A DNA stretch of 64,000 nt from Nevskia sp. (lineage in GTDB: Bacteria > Pseudomonadota > Gammaproteobacteria > Nevskiales > Nevskiaceae): the NCBI GenBank assembly GCA_023229645.1, contig JALNYU010000004.1, positions 1 to 64,000 on the forward strand, written 5' to 3'. A program made the position numbers and the translations under genes. The notes under the pieces are model-generated. The model did not search any database, had not been told where the DNA came from, and saw nothing but the letters and a program-made list of their open reading frames with translations. Shown one piece after another: positions 34,499-43,326 of this stretch (positions within the stretch are counted from its first letter, which is position 1; the number at the start of each line of letters is the position of its first letter).

Positions 34499-34673
34499 TG
34501 CAAGGCTGGCCCGGATAACAACGACCCTGTCGCAACGGCCAGCGCGCTGGCGGCGGTTAGAGCGTCGCGTACGCGCTTTCCGGACCAGCCCGCTTCATCC
34601 ATGCGTCCAAGCGCTGGAATGGACAAACGTCATAGGCGTATCGGCGCGGCCTGATTAAGCGCGATCAGCCCTG

Positions 34674-35024
34674 TTAAACGAACGCCCACCAAAAGCCGCT
34701 GGCGACCAAGATCAATAAAATGCCGTTCACCCACCACGGCAAATCAAGCCAGCCACCGCCCTCGATTGCATTTAAGGTTGCGAGGATACGGTCAATCGCG
34801 GTACCGAACTGAGGGCCAGTGACGAATCCAAGCACGGCGCAGGCCAGCACGCAGTCGATCATCGTGGCTTTAAACGATAGATCAAACGCGTGAAGCCCGT
34901 AGCGATTGGAAAAAATGCCGAACGTCCAATAGATAAACAACCCGATCGGTAGCCCGCAAACCGCACCGAGCACGGCGCTGATGCAACGATCTGCAAGCGT
35001 AATCACGGGTGGTCGGTTATGCAT
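34674..35024 (-). CDS. Small integral membrane protein of unknown function
   Basis: The 116-residue protein has three predicted membrane segments: about residues 12-32 (ISAVLGAVCGLPIGLFIYW), 53-70 and a C-terminal helix ending in VASGFWWAFV. No conserved domain was recognised. The gene stands 175 bases downstream of tgpA on the other strand and 50 bases after a small secreted protein gene. Its codon use matches its neighbours, so it is probably real. Confidence 0.55.
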   Translation of the reverse strand: MHNRPPVITLADRCISAVLGAVCGLPIGLFIYWTFGIFSNRYGLHAFDLSFKATMIDCVLACAVLGFVTGPQFGTAIDRILATLNAIEGGGWLDLPWWVNGILLILVASGFWWAFV

Positions 35025-35074
35025 CAGAACGCGCCGAAAATAAGTTCTTCATACGCGCATCACCATAACGATAT

Positions 35075-35560
35075 TCACTCCCGCGCCGTTGCGATCGGCT
35101 CGGCGACGTTCTGAAACGCGACTTCGCCAAGATCGGCAAAGCCGAGGCCATCGATGCGCACGTACGGCCGTTGCCGCGCCAGTTCGACGTAACGCGGCAC
35201 GAAGTCGGTCATCGCTTGGCGGTTTTCGTATTCGATGACCACCGCGTAGTCCCACGTCGCGCGTGCGGCTTCGTCGGCGCGCAGCAGCCGGAAATCTCGG
35301 ATGTATCCGCGTTGGCGCGCCAGCGCGTCGATTGGCAACCAGTTGGCTTTGAGAAAGCGCTCCAGGCGCGCGCGCTGACCCGGCCGGGCGTGGACAAAAT
35401 TAATCGCCCAGATCGCGGCGTTATCGCGATTCAGCGCCAAAGAATTATCCGTGGCGTGGGGAGCAGCGGCGTTGCGATTGAGCGGCGCGTCCGCTGGCGG
35501 CATCAGCGGCGAGCTGCCGAGCAAGCCGGTGATCAGCAGCGCGGGGCCGTATCGAGACAT
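35075..35560 (-). CDS. Putative exported protein with a dimeric alpha/beta-barrel-like core
   Basis: The 161-residue protein starts with a short hydrophobic stretch (YGPALLITGLLGSSPLM) that may be a signal peptide. The core, from about residue 50 (WAINFVHARPGQRARLERFLKANW) to YAVVIEYENRQAMTDFVPRY, resembles heme- or ligand-binding ferredoxin-like (ABM-type) proteins, though no family was firmly recognised. It lies 28 bases beyond rimI on the same strand and may share the transcript. Confidence 0.5.
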   Translation of the reverse strand: MSRYGPALLITGLLGSSPLMPPADAPLNRNAAAPHATDNSLALNRDNAAIWAINFVHARPGQRARLERFLKANWLPIDALARQRGYIRDFRLLRADEAARATWDYAVVIEYENRQAMTDFVPRYVELARQRPYVRIDGLGFADLGEVAFQNVAEPIATARE

Positions 35561-35588
35561 CGAACGATGGGCTCGGCGTTCCTTCGCC

Positions 35589-36092
35589 TCAGACGATGTC
35601 GTAGCCGAGCACCAGTGCGTCTTCGCGGCCGTCCTGCGCCGGATAGTAATTTTTGCGCACGCCGAGCCGCTGAAAGCCCATCGACTCGTAGAGTTTCTGC
35701 GCCGGCTTATTCGACTTCCGCACTTCCAGCAGAACGATCGTCGCTTGCGCCATGCGAGCCAGCTTCAACAAATGTTTCAGCAGCTTGAAGCCAAAGCCGC
35801 AGCGCTGATGATCAGGGTCAACACAAATGTTCAGCACGTGCGCTTCGTCCAAAGCCATGCTCATAAACGCGTAACCGGCGATGTTGCCGCTAACGTCGAT
35901 CAGCACCCAGGCGCTGTAGCTGGCGCGTAAGCAGTCGCGGAATATCGTTTCCGTCCACGGAAACGGATACGCCCGCCGCTCGATCTCCAATATCTGCGGC
36001 AGCTGCGATACGTGCATCGGCAATATCGCCCAGCCGGGTCTTAATTGTGCGCTCATGGTCTTTGCGTCGATGTCTGGCTGCGGCCCCGCCAT
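35589..36092 (-). CDS. rimI: Ribosomal protein bS18-alanine N-acetyltransferase
   Basis: The GNAT acetyltransferase of 167 residues modifies the N-terminus of ribosomal protein S18. Motifs are LEIERRAYPFPWTETIF, the acetyl-CoA loop (HQRCGFGFKLLKHLL, motif A) and VRKSNKPAQKLYESMGFQ, all typical of RimI. The ATG overlaps the udg stop (TAATG), implying coupling; an internal ATG at 36056 (155 residues) is also possible. rimI next to this uracil-DNA glycosylase gene is a common bacterial pair. Confidence 0.88.
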   Translation of the reverse strand: MAGPQPDIDAKTMSAQLRPGWAILPMHVSQLPQILEIERRAYPFPWTETIFRDCLRASYSAWVLIDVSGNIAGYAFMSMALDEAHVLNICVDPDHQRCGFGFKLLKHLLKLARMAQATIVLLEVRKSNKPAQKLYESMGFQRLGVRKNYYPAQDGREDALVLGYDIV

Positions 36093-36919
36093 TATCCTTT
36101 GGCGTCGAGAAAACGATGCACGCGCTTAAGATCAACCCAGCTTTTTGCCTTCTCGCCGGGGCTGCGGAGCAGATAGGCGGGATGATACGTGATCAGCACC
36201 GGCGTTTTGCTGCTGCCGTACTCAAATACCGGGCCGCGTAGTTTCGACAGCGGCTCGTCGGTTGCGAGCAGGCGCTGCGCCGCAATGCGGCCGAGCGCCA
36301 GAATGAGCTTGGGCTGCAATATTTCGATTTGCCGATCAAGATACGGCCGGCACGCGGCGACTTCGTCCGGCTCTGGATCGCGATTGCCCGGCGGCCGGCA
36401 CTTCACGACGTTGGCGATGAAGGTATTGTCGTTGCGGCTACGGCCGATGGCCTTCAGCATCTCGTCCAACAGCTTGCCGGCGCGGCCGACAAACGGCTCG
36501 CCTTGCGCGTCTTCATCTGCGCCTGGGCCTTCGCCAACCACCAGCAGCGGCGCATTCTGCGGGCCAACACCAAACACGGTGTTTGTCCGCGTGCGGCAAA
36601 GCTTGCAGCGCTCGCAGCCGGCCACGGCGGCGGCAAGGCCGGCCCAATCGCGCGGCGCGACGTACGGCGCAACCTCAGGGGCATCGTTGACCAGCAGCGC
36701 TTGCGGCGCGGCGGCGGGTTTGGATTTCGGAGGTCGGGCCATGACGGTATCTTGCGGCGCATCGGCGGGCGGCGCTAGCGGCGCCGCCATGACGGGCGCG
36801 GCAGCCTGCTGTGCCATCGACGCCAATTCGAGTTCTGACTTGGCGCGGGGCCGCACCCAGGCCTCAATTTCTAGGGCGCGGAGCAGTTGTCGGCGGCGGT
36901 TTGGTTCCATCGGCAGCAT
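36092..36919 (-). CDS. Iron-sulfur uracil-DNA glycosylase (family 4/5-like)
   Basis: The 275-residue enzyme removes uracil from DNA. It has the [4Fe-4S] cysteines in CERCKLC with a third in VVKCRPPGNRDP, motif 1 GEGPGADEDAQGEPFVGRAG and the C-terminal ITYHPAYLLRSP. The first 80 residues are low-complexity, Ala/Pro-rich linker after a short N-terminal helix, also usual in proteobacterial homologues. ATG 36919 or ATG 36910 fit the family start; TTG 36979 would overlap the nitrilase gene. It belongs to the leuA-nitrilase-udg-rimI string. Confidence 0.88.
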   Translation of the reverse strand: MLPMEPNRRRQLLRALEIEAWVRPRAKSELELASMAQQAAAPVMAAPLAPPADAPQDTVMARPPKSKPAAAPQALLVNDAPEVAPYVAPRDWAGLAAAVAGCERCKLCRTRTNTVFGVGPQNAPLLVVGEGPGADEDAQGEPFVGRAGKLLDEMLKAIGRSRNDNTFIANVVKCRPPGNRDPEPDEVAACRPYLDRQIEILQPKLILALGRIAAQRLLATDEPLSKLRGPVFEYGSSKTPVLITYHPAYLLRSPGEKAKSWVDLKRVHRFLDAKG

Positions 36920-36944
36920 CGGCGCGCGCGGCGAACCCGGCCGC

Positions 36945-37928
36945 TTAGGAATTGCCGCCGAGCGCAGCGCCGTCGACAAACTGCGCCGTGCTTTGGCGTT
37001 CGCGGTTCACGATCAGCCGCGTGACATCCGGCCGCGAATAATGACCGGCAGGGTCGAAATTTTGCCGCTCCTCGCGCACGCGGACGGGATCGAGATCAGC
37101 AAATAAAATGGTTTCGCTGCCGACACTGGGTTCAACCAGCCATTCGCCATCGGGCCCGGCGATGCAGGAGCCGCCGTCGGCGAGCACTGGCTCGCAGTAT
37201 TCGAGAATCAGATCGAGATGCGGCGTGCTTTCGACGAAATCCTCGCGCCGCATCAAGCCCGACACCGAAACCACGAATGAACGCGATTCGCGGGCGATGA
37301 AGCGGGTGATGTCACGCGTGTTGCGCGCGTTGCCCGGCCAGACCGCAACGTGCAAATCCTCACCCTGGGCGTACAACGCGGCGCGCGGCAGCGGCATCCA
37401 ATTTTCCCAGCAGTTCAGGCCGCCGACCGTGAACGCGCCGAGCTTGTGCGTGCGCAGGCCGTGGCCGTCGCCCATCGCCCAGCTCAGGCGTTCTTCATAG
37501 GTGGGCATCAGCTTGCGGTGCACCGAACCGATAACGCCATTGCAGTCGATGTAAACCAGCGCGCAGTAAACGCTATGGCCGCTGCGGTCGGCGCCGCGTT
37601 CGAGAATGCCGAGATAGACGGCGATTTTGTGCTGCGCCGCAAGCCGGCAAACGGGATCAAGATCACCAGCCGAAATCGTCACCGCCTGATCGACGTAATG
37701 CGCGTGGATGGTCTTTTGCACGGCCGAGTTGAAGCGCGCGCCGTCGGTACGCTCGATCCAAAACGGATAACCCGGCAACAAGGTTTCGCCGAACGTGACC
37801 AGCTGCGCGCCGCCCTCGGCAGCGCGCTTGATGGCATCACAGATCTTGGCGAGTGTGGCGGCGCGGTCGAGCCAGACCGGCGCCAGCTGCGCTGCGGCGA
37901 CGCGCAAAATCTTCGACGTCACGGTCAC
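36945..37928 (-). CDS. Nitrilase
   Basis: This 327-residue carbon-nitrogen hydrolase has the true-nitrilase triad: E48 in FGETLLPGYPFW, K139 in HRKLMPTYEERLSW and C173 in GGLNCWENWMPL, the last motif typical of nitrilases rather than amidases. It would hydrolyse an organic nitrile to acid and ammonia; the substrate is unknown. The GTG start overlaps the leuA stop (GTGA), so it is co-translated with isopropylmalate synthase, an uncommon pairing. Confidence 0.9.
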   Translation of the reverse strand: MTVTSKILRVAAAQLAPVWLDRAATLAKICDAIKRAAEGGAQLVTFGETLLPGYPFWIERTDGARFNSAVQKTIHAHYVDQAVTISAGDLDPVCRLAAQHKIAVYLGILERGADRSGHSVYCALVYIDCNGVIGSVHRKLMPTYEERLSWAMGDGHGLRTHKLGAFTVGGLNCWENWMPLPRAALYAQGEDLHVAVWPGNARNTRDITRFIARESRSFVVSVSGLMRREDFVESTPHLDLILEYCEPVLADGGSCIAGPDGEWLVEPSVGSETILFADLDPVRVREERQNFDPAGHYSRPDVTRLIVNRERQSTAQFVDGAALGGNS

Positions 37929-39481
37929 GGCGTCGCCTCGTAAGCTGCGCGTTGCGGATGCGCACGATCGATCGGCACATCCAAGCGATTTACAGCGTTG
38001 ACGTAAGCCTTGGCCGAGGCGATGACGATGTCGGTATCGGCGCCCAAGCCGTTGACGATGCGGCCGTCTTTCGCCAGCCGCACGGTGACTTCACCTTGGG
38101 CATCGGTGCCGCTGGTGATGTTGTTGACCGAATACAACAGCAGTTTTGCGCCGCTGCTAACGCGGCTTTCAATCGCCGCAAACACGGCGTCAACCGGGCC
38201 ATCGCCGCGCGCTTCGACTTCGTGAATCTCGCCGTCGACACTCAACGCGACTTTCGCCAGCGGCCGCGTGCCGGTCTTGGAGGTGACTTCCAACCATTGC
38301 AGTTGCAGCCGCTCCTCGCTCCGCGCGGCTTCGGTCTGTGTCACCAGCATCTGCAAATCTTCGTCGAAAATCTCGTGCTTTTTGTCGGCGAGATCTTTGA
38401 AACGCGCGAACGCTTCGGCCAACTCGCCTTCCGATTTAAATTTGTAGCCTAATTCTTCCAAGCGGGCGCGGAACGCGTTGCGTCCCGAAAGTTTGCCCAA
38501 CGTCAACTTATTCGCCGCCCAGCCGACATCTTCGGCGCGCATGATTTCGTAGGTTTCACGGTGTTTCAGCACGCCGTCTTGGTGAATGCCAGACTCGTGC
38601 GAAAACGCGTTTGCACCAACGATGGCTTTGTTCGGCTGCACCGGGTAGCCGGTGATCGCCGAGACCAGGCGCGAGCAGGCGACGATTTGCGTGGTGTCGA
38701 TCGCGGTTTGCAGCTGGAACACGTCTTGGCGCGTTTTGACCGCCATCACCACTTCTTCCAATGAAGCGTTGCCGGCACGCTCGCCCAAACCGTTGATCGT
38801 GCATTCCACCTGACGCGCGCCAGACATGACCGCCGCCAGCGAATTCGCGACTGCCATGCCGAGATCGTTATGGCAATGCGTGGACCAGATCACGCGGTCA
38901 GCATTCGGCACGCGTTCGATCAATTGCCGCATCCGCTCGCCCCACAGCGCTGGGATCGAGTAGCCGACGGTATCCGGCACGTTGATCGTCGTCGCGCCGG
39001 CTTTGATCACCGCTTCGAATACGCGACACAGAAAATCCAAATCTGAACGCACGGCGTCTTCGGCCGAAAATTCAACGTCGTCGGTGAACTGCCGCGCCAA
39101 CTTCACTGCGCCGATGGCAGCTTCCAGCACCTGCTCCGGTTGCATTCGCAGCTTCTTCTCCATATGGATCGGGCTGGTCGCAATGAAGGTGTGAATCCGC
39201 TTGCGCCGCGCCGGCTGCAGCGCTTCAGCGGCGCGATGAATATCGCCAGCATTGGCGCGCGCCAAGGAGCACACCGTGCTTTCCGTAACTTCCCGCGCAA
39301 CCGCTTGCACCGCGGCAAAATCGCCGGGGCTGGCAACGGCAAAACCAGCTTCGATGACATCAACCTTGAGCCGCTGCAGCGCCAGCGCAATGCGGACTTT
39401 CTCGTCCTGTGTCATCGCGGCGCCGGGCGATTGCTCGCCGTCGCGCAAGGTCGTATCAAAAATGATTAATTGGTTATTCAT
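37925..39481 (-). CDS. leuA: 2-isopropylmalate synthase
   Basis: The 518-residue enzyme condenses acetyl-CoA and 2-oxoisovalerate in the first leucine-specific step. Seen are FDTTLRDGEQSPGAAM at the N-terminus, the metal-binding HCHNDLGMAVANSLAAV, NGLGERAGNASLEE and the C-terminal regulatory domain that gives leucine feedback. The pathway precursor comes from the ilv genes 4-7 kb away. It is preceded by a leucine-rich leader frame, suggesting attenuation. Its stop overlaps the nitrilase start. Confidence 0.97.
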   Translation of the reverse strand: MNNQLIIFDTTLRDGEQSPGAAMTQDEKVRIALALQRLKVDVIEAGFAVASPGDFAAVQAVAREVTESTVCSLARANAGDIHRAAEALQPARRKRIHTFIATSPIHMEKKLRMQPEQVLEAAIGAVKLARQFTDDVEFSAEDAVRSDLDFLCRVFEAVIKAGATTINVPDTVGYSIPALWGERMRQLIERVPNADRVIWSTHCHNDLGMAVANSLAAVMSGARQVECTINGLGERAGNASLEEVVMAVKTRQDVFQLQTAIDTTQIVACSRLVSAITGYPVQPNKAIVGANAFSHESGIHQDGVLKHRETYEIMRAEDVGWAANKLTLGKLSGRNAFRARLEELGYKFKSEGELAEAFARFKDLADKKHEIFDEDLQMLVTQTEAARSEERLQLQWLEVTSKTGTRPLAKVALSVDGEIHEVEARGDGPVDAVFAAIESRVSSGAKLLLYSVNNITSGTDAQGEVTVRLAKDGRIVNGLGADTDIVIASAKAYVNAVNRLDVPIDRAHPQRAAYEATP

Positions 39482-39609
39482 GGCTCTCTCGCTTGAATTC
39501 GAGCGTTTCTATCGTTTACGGACTGAAACTCGAATGAGGACTCGACTGACGAACTGCTGCTGTAACTGGCTCGGATGCGCCCCCGGCCGGGCATGGATCG
39601 TTGTCTGCC

Positions 39610-39696
39610 CTACGGCAGAAGTCGAAGCGCGAGCAGCAGCGAACGGCCGTTGCCGGCGGTCTGGCGTGACGCAAAGGTTTTGCGCATGAGCTGCAT
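39610..39696 (-). CDS. leuL: Leucine-rich leader peptide of leuA
   Basis: A 28-residue frame begins MQLMRKTF and ends GRSLLLALRLLP, with six leucines in the last nine residues, followed by TAG. It ends 129 bases before the leuA start. A small hairpin (TCTGCC/GGCAGA) overlaps the stop, and the leucine-codon run CTGCTGCT is complementary to AGCAGCAG about 75 bases downstream (39554-39561). These are expected of ribosome-mediated attenuation. No U-run terminator is obvious, and the ribosome site is weak. Confidence 0.55.
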   Translation of the reverse strand: MQLMRKTFASRQTAGNGRSLLLALRLLP

Positions 39697-39745
39697 AATG
39701 CGGCGATGATAGACGAAGCGGTTTCGTCTGCCAATCGAGGCCCGG

Positions 39746-40525
39746 TCAAGAACCGCTAGGCGCGATGGGTTTCGGCCGTAGCCGGCGAAACAGCACGGCC
39801 GCCGGGCCAGACGCGGCGTAGATCAAAAAGATCAGAAACAACATCAGCGGTGGATTGGTGCTGATCAACGCCAATACGCCGATCACTGCCGCAAACGGCA
39901 GAAAGCGCATACGGCCAGCCAAATTGATTTTCTTAAAGCTGTTGTAGCGCACCGAGCTGACCATCAACAAACCCGCGGCAAGCGTAATGAGTCCGGCCGG
40001 TAGCACCACTGCATCGCCGGACCAGCCGTAGTGTTGCGCCGTCCAAACAAAAAACACGACAACACCGGCGGCGGCCGGACTCGGCAAGCCGAAGAAATCC
40101 TTGCTGCTGCCAGCGATCGCCGTCAGCACGTTGAAACGGGCCAGCCGTAGCGCGGCACAGGTGGCGTAGGTCAACGCCAAAACGCCGCCGAGCGTGCCGC
40201 TGAGCCAGCGATATTCGGAAAGAAAATGCAGGCTGTAGGCGTAAACCACGATGCTGGATGCAATGCCGAACGCCGCCATGTCGCAAAGCGAGTCGTATTC
40301 CTTGCCGAAATCGGTTGCGGTATTGGTCAGCCGCGCGATGCGGCCGTCTAGGCCATCAGCAACCATCGCGAACAAAATGCCGATCGCCGCGTTGTCGAAA
40401 TGCCCAGACATCGACGACACAATCGCAAAAAAACCGCCAAACAACGTGCCGGTCGTGAACAGATTCGGCAACAGATAAATGCCTTTGCGGCGACGGCGCA
40501 TCGGCGAGTTAGCGGGTTCGTTCAT
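39746..40525 (-). CDS. pssA: CDP-diacylglycerol--serine O-phosphatidyltransferase
   Basis: The 259-residue membrane enzyme makes phosphatidylserine, the precursor of phosphatidylethanolamine. The CDP-alcohol phosphotransferase signature runs from DGLDGRIARLTNTATDFG to EYDSLCDMAAFG, with all four aspartates present. About seven membrane helices follow. A pssA between ilvC and leuA is a widespread arrangement in Beta- and Gammaproteobacteria; here a metallopeptidase gene intervenes between ilvC and pssA. Confidence 0.95.
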   Translation of the reverse strand: MNEPANSPMRRRRKGIYLLPNLFTTGTLFGGFFAIVSSMSGHFDNAAIGILFAMVADGLDGRIARLTNTATDFGKEYDSLCDMAAFGIASSIVVYAYSLHFLSEYRWLSGTLGGVLALTYATCAALRLARFNVLTAIAGSSKDFFGLPSPAAAGVVVFFVWTAQHYGWSGDAVVLPAGLITLAAGLLMVSSVRYNSFKKINLAGRMRFLPFAAVIGVLALISTNPPLMLFLIFLIYAASGPAAVLFRRLRPKPIAPSGS

Positions 40526-40631
40526 ACGCGGACCTTAGAATTTGCTGCAGTGTATGTTGTCCGGCGGTTCCGGACGAGAACCAGCGCACGGCAGAAATTT
40601 ACTGCGCCGCGCGCCGGCCAAATGCCGCGCT

Positions 40632-43100
40632 TTAGTCGCCGAGCGGCGAACCTGGCGGTAGCTTCGGCTCCGGCAGCCGATGGGTGGCGTCTTCCGGCGC
40701 GTTCTTATAGCGCTGTATCGTGCTGGCGAGCAGTGCCGATTGCGCGCGAATCGCGCTATCGACCGCTTTCGTGTTGGCTTGTGCACGCCGGGCCAGCTGT
40801 TCCAGCTTCAATTCGGCAACACCGCGCACGGCCGGGCTCGCGGCGCCGCGCGCCAGTGCGATCAGCTTCTGGACGACGAGCAACTGCTGCGCGCGCAAAA
40901 TCTCGGCGTGGTAGCCGTTGGCGCTGGGCGTATCGAATGTCGCGGCGATCAACCGATCAATAACCGCGTCGAACCCCGGCAGTTCAGCATTCCGCGCGTG
41001 TTGCTGAATCAGCCGTGCGTCGCGCTCGGGCTGCAGTAGCGTATTGATTGTGATCGTCGATGCCGCAACTGCGGGCGCCAAGGCATCAAACGTCAGGCCG
41101 GTGGTGCGCGCGAACAGCTCGCGGGTCGCCGGCCAGCCCGGCGGCCGCGGCGGAATCGTATCCAGCAATGCTGGCGACAGCGCCAGCGCCGCTGGCGACA
41201 GGGTTTCGAGCAAGGCAGCGAGCGCTTTTTGCTGCTCCGCTGCCGGCACTTCCGATAACGGTTTCTGACCATCGCCCCGCAGCGCATAGTCATAACGCTG
41301 GCCGCCGAGCGCCTTGGCGGTCGCATCGACTTGATAACGGTGATAGAGGTACAGCGGCACTAGCGCTTCCTCAATCGTTGCCAGCGGCATGCCGCGGCGG
41401 ATCGCGTTTTCGCCGAAACGGGCGAGCGCGGCTTTGCGCACGGTCATCATTCGGCGTAGCTCGGCAGCACTATCCCGGCCTCCGTCCCAGAGGCTGACGT
41501 CGGGATGCGCAGCGCCTGCCGGACGCGCGTCTTCGTCGGTCAAAAAGCCGATGCCCTGCGCACGCGCCTGACGCAGTATTTTCGTCAAACCGCTGGCTTC
41601 GTCAGCACCAGCGGGGAATTGCCGGTAGCCGTAGTCGATCGCAACTTTGTCCCAGGCGCCGATCTCGGCGGTATAGGCATCACTGAGATCAATCGTGCCA
41701 TCGGCCTTCAGGCTGACCAGCGGCTGCGGATAATCCATGACCGACGTACGACCATCGGAACTGGCGATGTAGTTATGAACAAGGCCCAACGTATGCCCAA
41801 TTTCATGCGCGGCCAGTTGGCTTAAACGCGCCAGTACCAGTTTTTGCATCGCCGGCGATACCGTGCCGGACTTGCCGCCGTCCTCATAGGGCGACAGCAA
41901 ACCCTCGGCGATTAGGTAGTCATAACGGGCGCGCAGCGAGCCGAGCGTGACGTTGCCCTTGATGATCTCGCCAGTGCGCGGATCGCAAACCGGGTGGCCG
42001 TAGCTCCAGCCGCGCGTGGCGCGGTGCACCCACTGGACGATGTTGTAGCGAACGTCGAGCGGATCGGCACCTTTCGGCAATATTTCAACGCGGAACGCGT
42101 TTCGATAACCGGCGGCTTCGAACGCCTGATTCCACCACCGCGCACCTTCCAGCAGTGCGTCGCGGATCGGCTGCGGCGCACCGCGGTCGATGTAATAGAC
42201 AATTGGCTGCACCGGTTCGCTCACGGCCGCGCTCGGATCTTTCTTTTGCAGGCGATGGCGCAAAATCAAATGCTGGACCAGCGGCTCGCCGAGCGGCGCG
42301 GCGTAGTCGGCGTAGTCCAGCCCGATATAACCGTCGCCCGGCTGCGCTTGTCGCGGCACGTAGCCCGGCTCTGGCAGCGCCACGAATGAATAGCGTTCAC
42401 GCAGCGAGATCGCTTCCGGCGTTGGCGTTACGTCTTTCACGTACTCGCCGGGCGCGTCGCCTTTCAAGGTCAGCGTCACTTCGATTTCGGTATTGCGCGG
42501 AAACGCTTTGGTGCCGGGCAGATACAGCGCACTGCGCTCGGCGTCGAACGAATAGCTGCCCTGCGAAGCGCGCTTAATCGCGCCGATGGCGTCGTGGCCA
42601 TCGCGCACGGCAAATGCGGTGGCGTCCACCAGCGCGCGCGCGCCGTCTTCGGCGACGACCGTGAAGCCGAACAACACTGAGTCGGCAAACGACTGCGCCA
42701 CCGCGCTGCGCTCATCAGCGTTATCGCTGGTAGCGCGGAAGCCCAGATTAGGCTGGATCAGCAATATTTTCGGGCCAATGCGCACGAAACGAACGTAGCG
42801 CGCAGCGCTGATCTGGCCACGGTCAAGGCCGATATCGTTCGAGCCTAGGCCCTGCGTCAGCGTTGTGAAATACAGCAGACTCAAATCAGGTTGGGGAATT
42901 TCCAGATAGAGCTTGCCATCGGCAGCGCTCCAATACAGCGGGAGGAAGCCATCACGCCGTTCCAGCCCGGCGATTTTATCGACAATCCGCGGCAGTTTCG
43001 CCGCGGCAGCCGCCGCCGCGTCCGCAGCGTAGGCCGGGGCTGCGGCACAGACGAGCAGCGCGAATAAGCAGCTAAAAAGCGTTTGGAAACGACGTGACAT
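40632..43100 (-). CDS. Exported zinc-dependent metallopeptidase (DUF4953/DUF5117)
   Basis: The 822-residue protein starts with a signal peptide (FQTLFSCLFALLVCAAAPAYA) and has a DUF5117-type N-domain followed by a zincin domain. The metal site is HEIGHTLGLVHN, the extended metzincin-like motif HExxHxxGxxH, with VMDYPQP beyond it as the Met-turn. Such proteins are periplasmic or outer-membrane-associated peptidases of unknown substrate. ATG 43100 is preferred because it places the signal peptide at the terminus. It sits on the ilvC-pssA-leuA strand. Confidence 0.87.
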   Translation of the reverse strand: MSRRFQTLFSCLFALLVCAAAPAYAADAAAAAAAKLPRIVDKIAGLERRDGFLPLYWSAADGKLYLEIPQPDLSLLYFTTLTQGLGSNDIGLDRGQISAARYVRFVRIGPKILLIQPNLGFRATSDNADERSAVAQSFADSVLFGFTVVAEDGARALVDATAFAVRDGHDAIGAIKRASQGSYSFDAERSALYLPGTKAFPRNTEIEVTLTLKGDAPGEYVKDVTPTPEAISLRERYSFVALPEPGYVPRQAQPGDGYIGLDYADYAAPLGEPLVQHLILRHRLQKKDPSAAVSEPVQPIVYYIDRGAPQPIRDALLEGARWWNQAFEAAGYRNAFRVEILPKGADPLDVRYNIVQWVHRATRGWSYGHPVCDPRTGEIIKGNVTLGSLRARYDYLIAEGLLSPYEDGGKSGTVSPAMQKLVLARLSQLAAHEIGHTLGLVHNYIASSDGRTSVMDYPQPLVSLKADGTIDLSDAYTAEIGAWDKVAIDYGYRQFPAGADEASGLTKILRQARAQGIGFLTDEDARPAGAAHPDVSLWDGGRDSAAELRRMMTVRKAALARFGENAIRRGMPLATIEEALVPLYLYHRYQVDATAKALGGQRYDYALRGDGQKPLSEVPAAEQQKALAALLETLSPAALALSPALLDTIPPRPPGWPATRELFARTTGLTFDALAPAVAASTITINTLLQPERDARLIQQHARNAELPGFDAVIDRLIAATFDTPSANGYHAEILRAQQLLVVQKLIALARGAASPAVRGVAELKLEQLARRAQANTKAVDSAIRAQSALLASTIQRYKNAPEDATHRLPEPKLPPGSPLGD

Positions 43101-43278
43101 TCGGATAGTCCAGAACGGGGGTTGAGATACGAAAACGCGCTGCTGCAATGCTCAGCACAAAACCTGCCGTACGACGTTTTCTGAGCGCCGGTTAACGCTT
43201 TAAGTGCCCAAGACATCATAAGCGGAGCCGCGTAACCGGTGTTGCCGGTGCGGATGTTCGCTACGCCGCAACAACGAA

Positions 43279-43300
43279 ACGGGGCGCCGTAGCGCCCCGT
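43279..43300 (-). terminator. Hairpin terminator after ilvC
   Basis: A 9-bp perfect stem (ACGGGGCGC with GCGCCCCGT) and four-base loop lies 27 bases after the ilvC stop. On the minus strand it is followed by TTTCGTTGTT, fitting a rho-independent terminator. Confidence 0.65.
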
Positions 43301-43326
43301 CGTACCCCTAACGCGCTCGATAAAGC

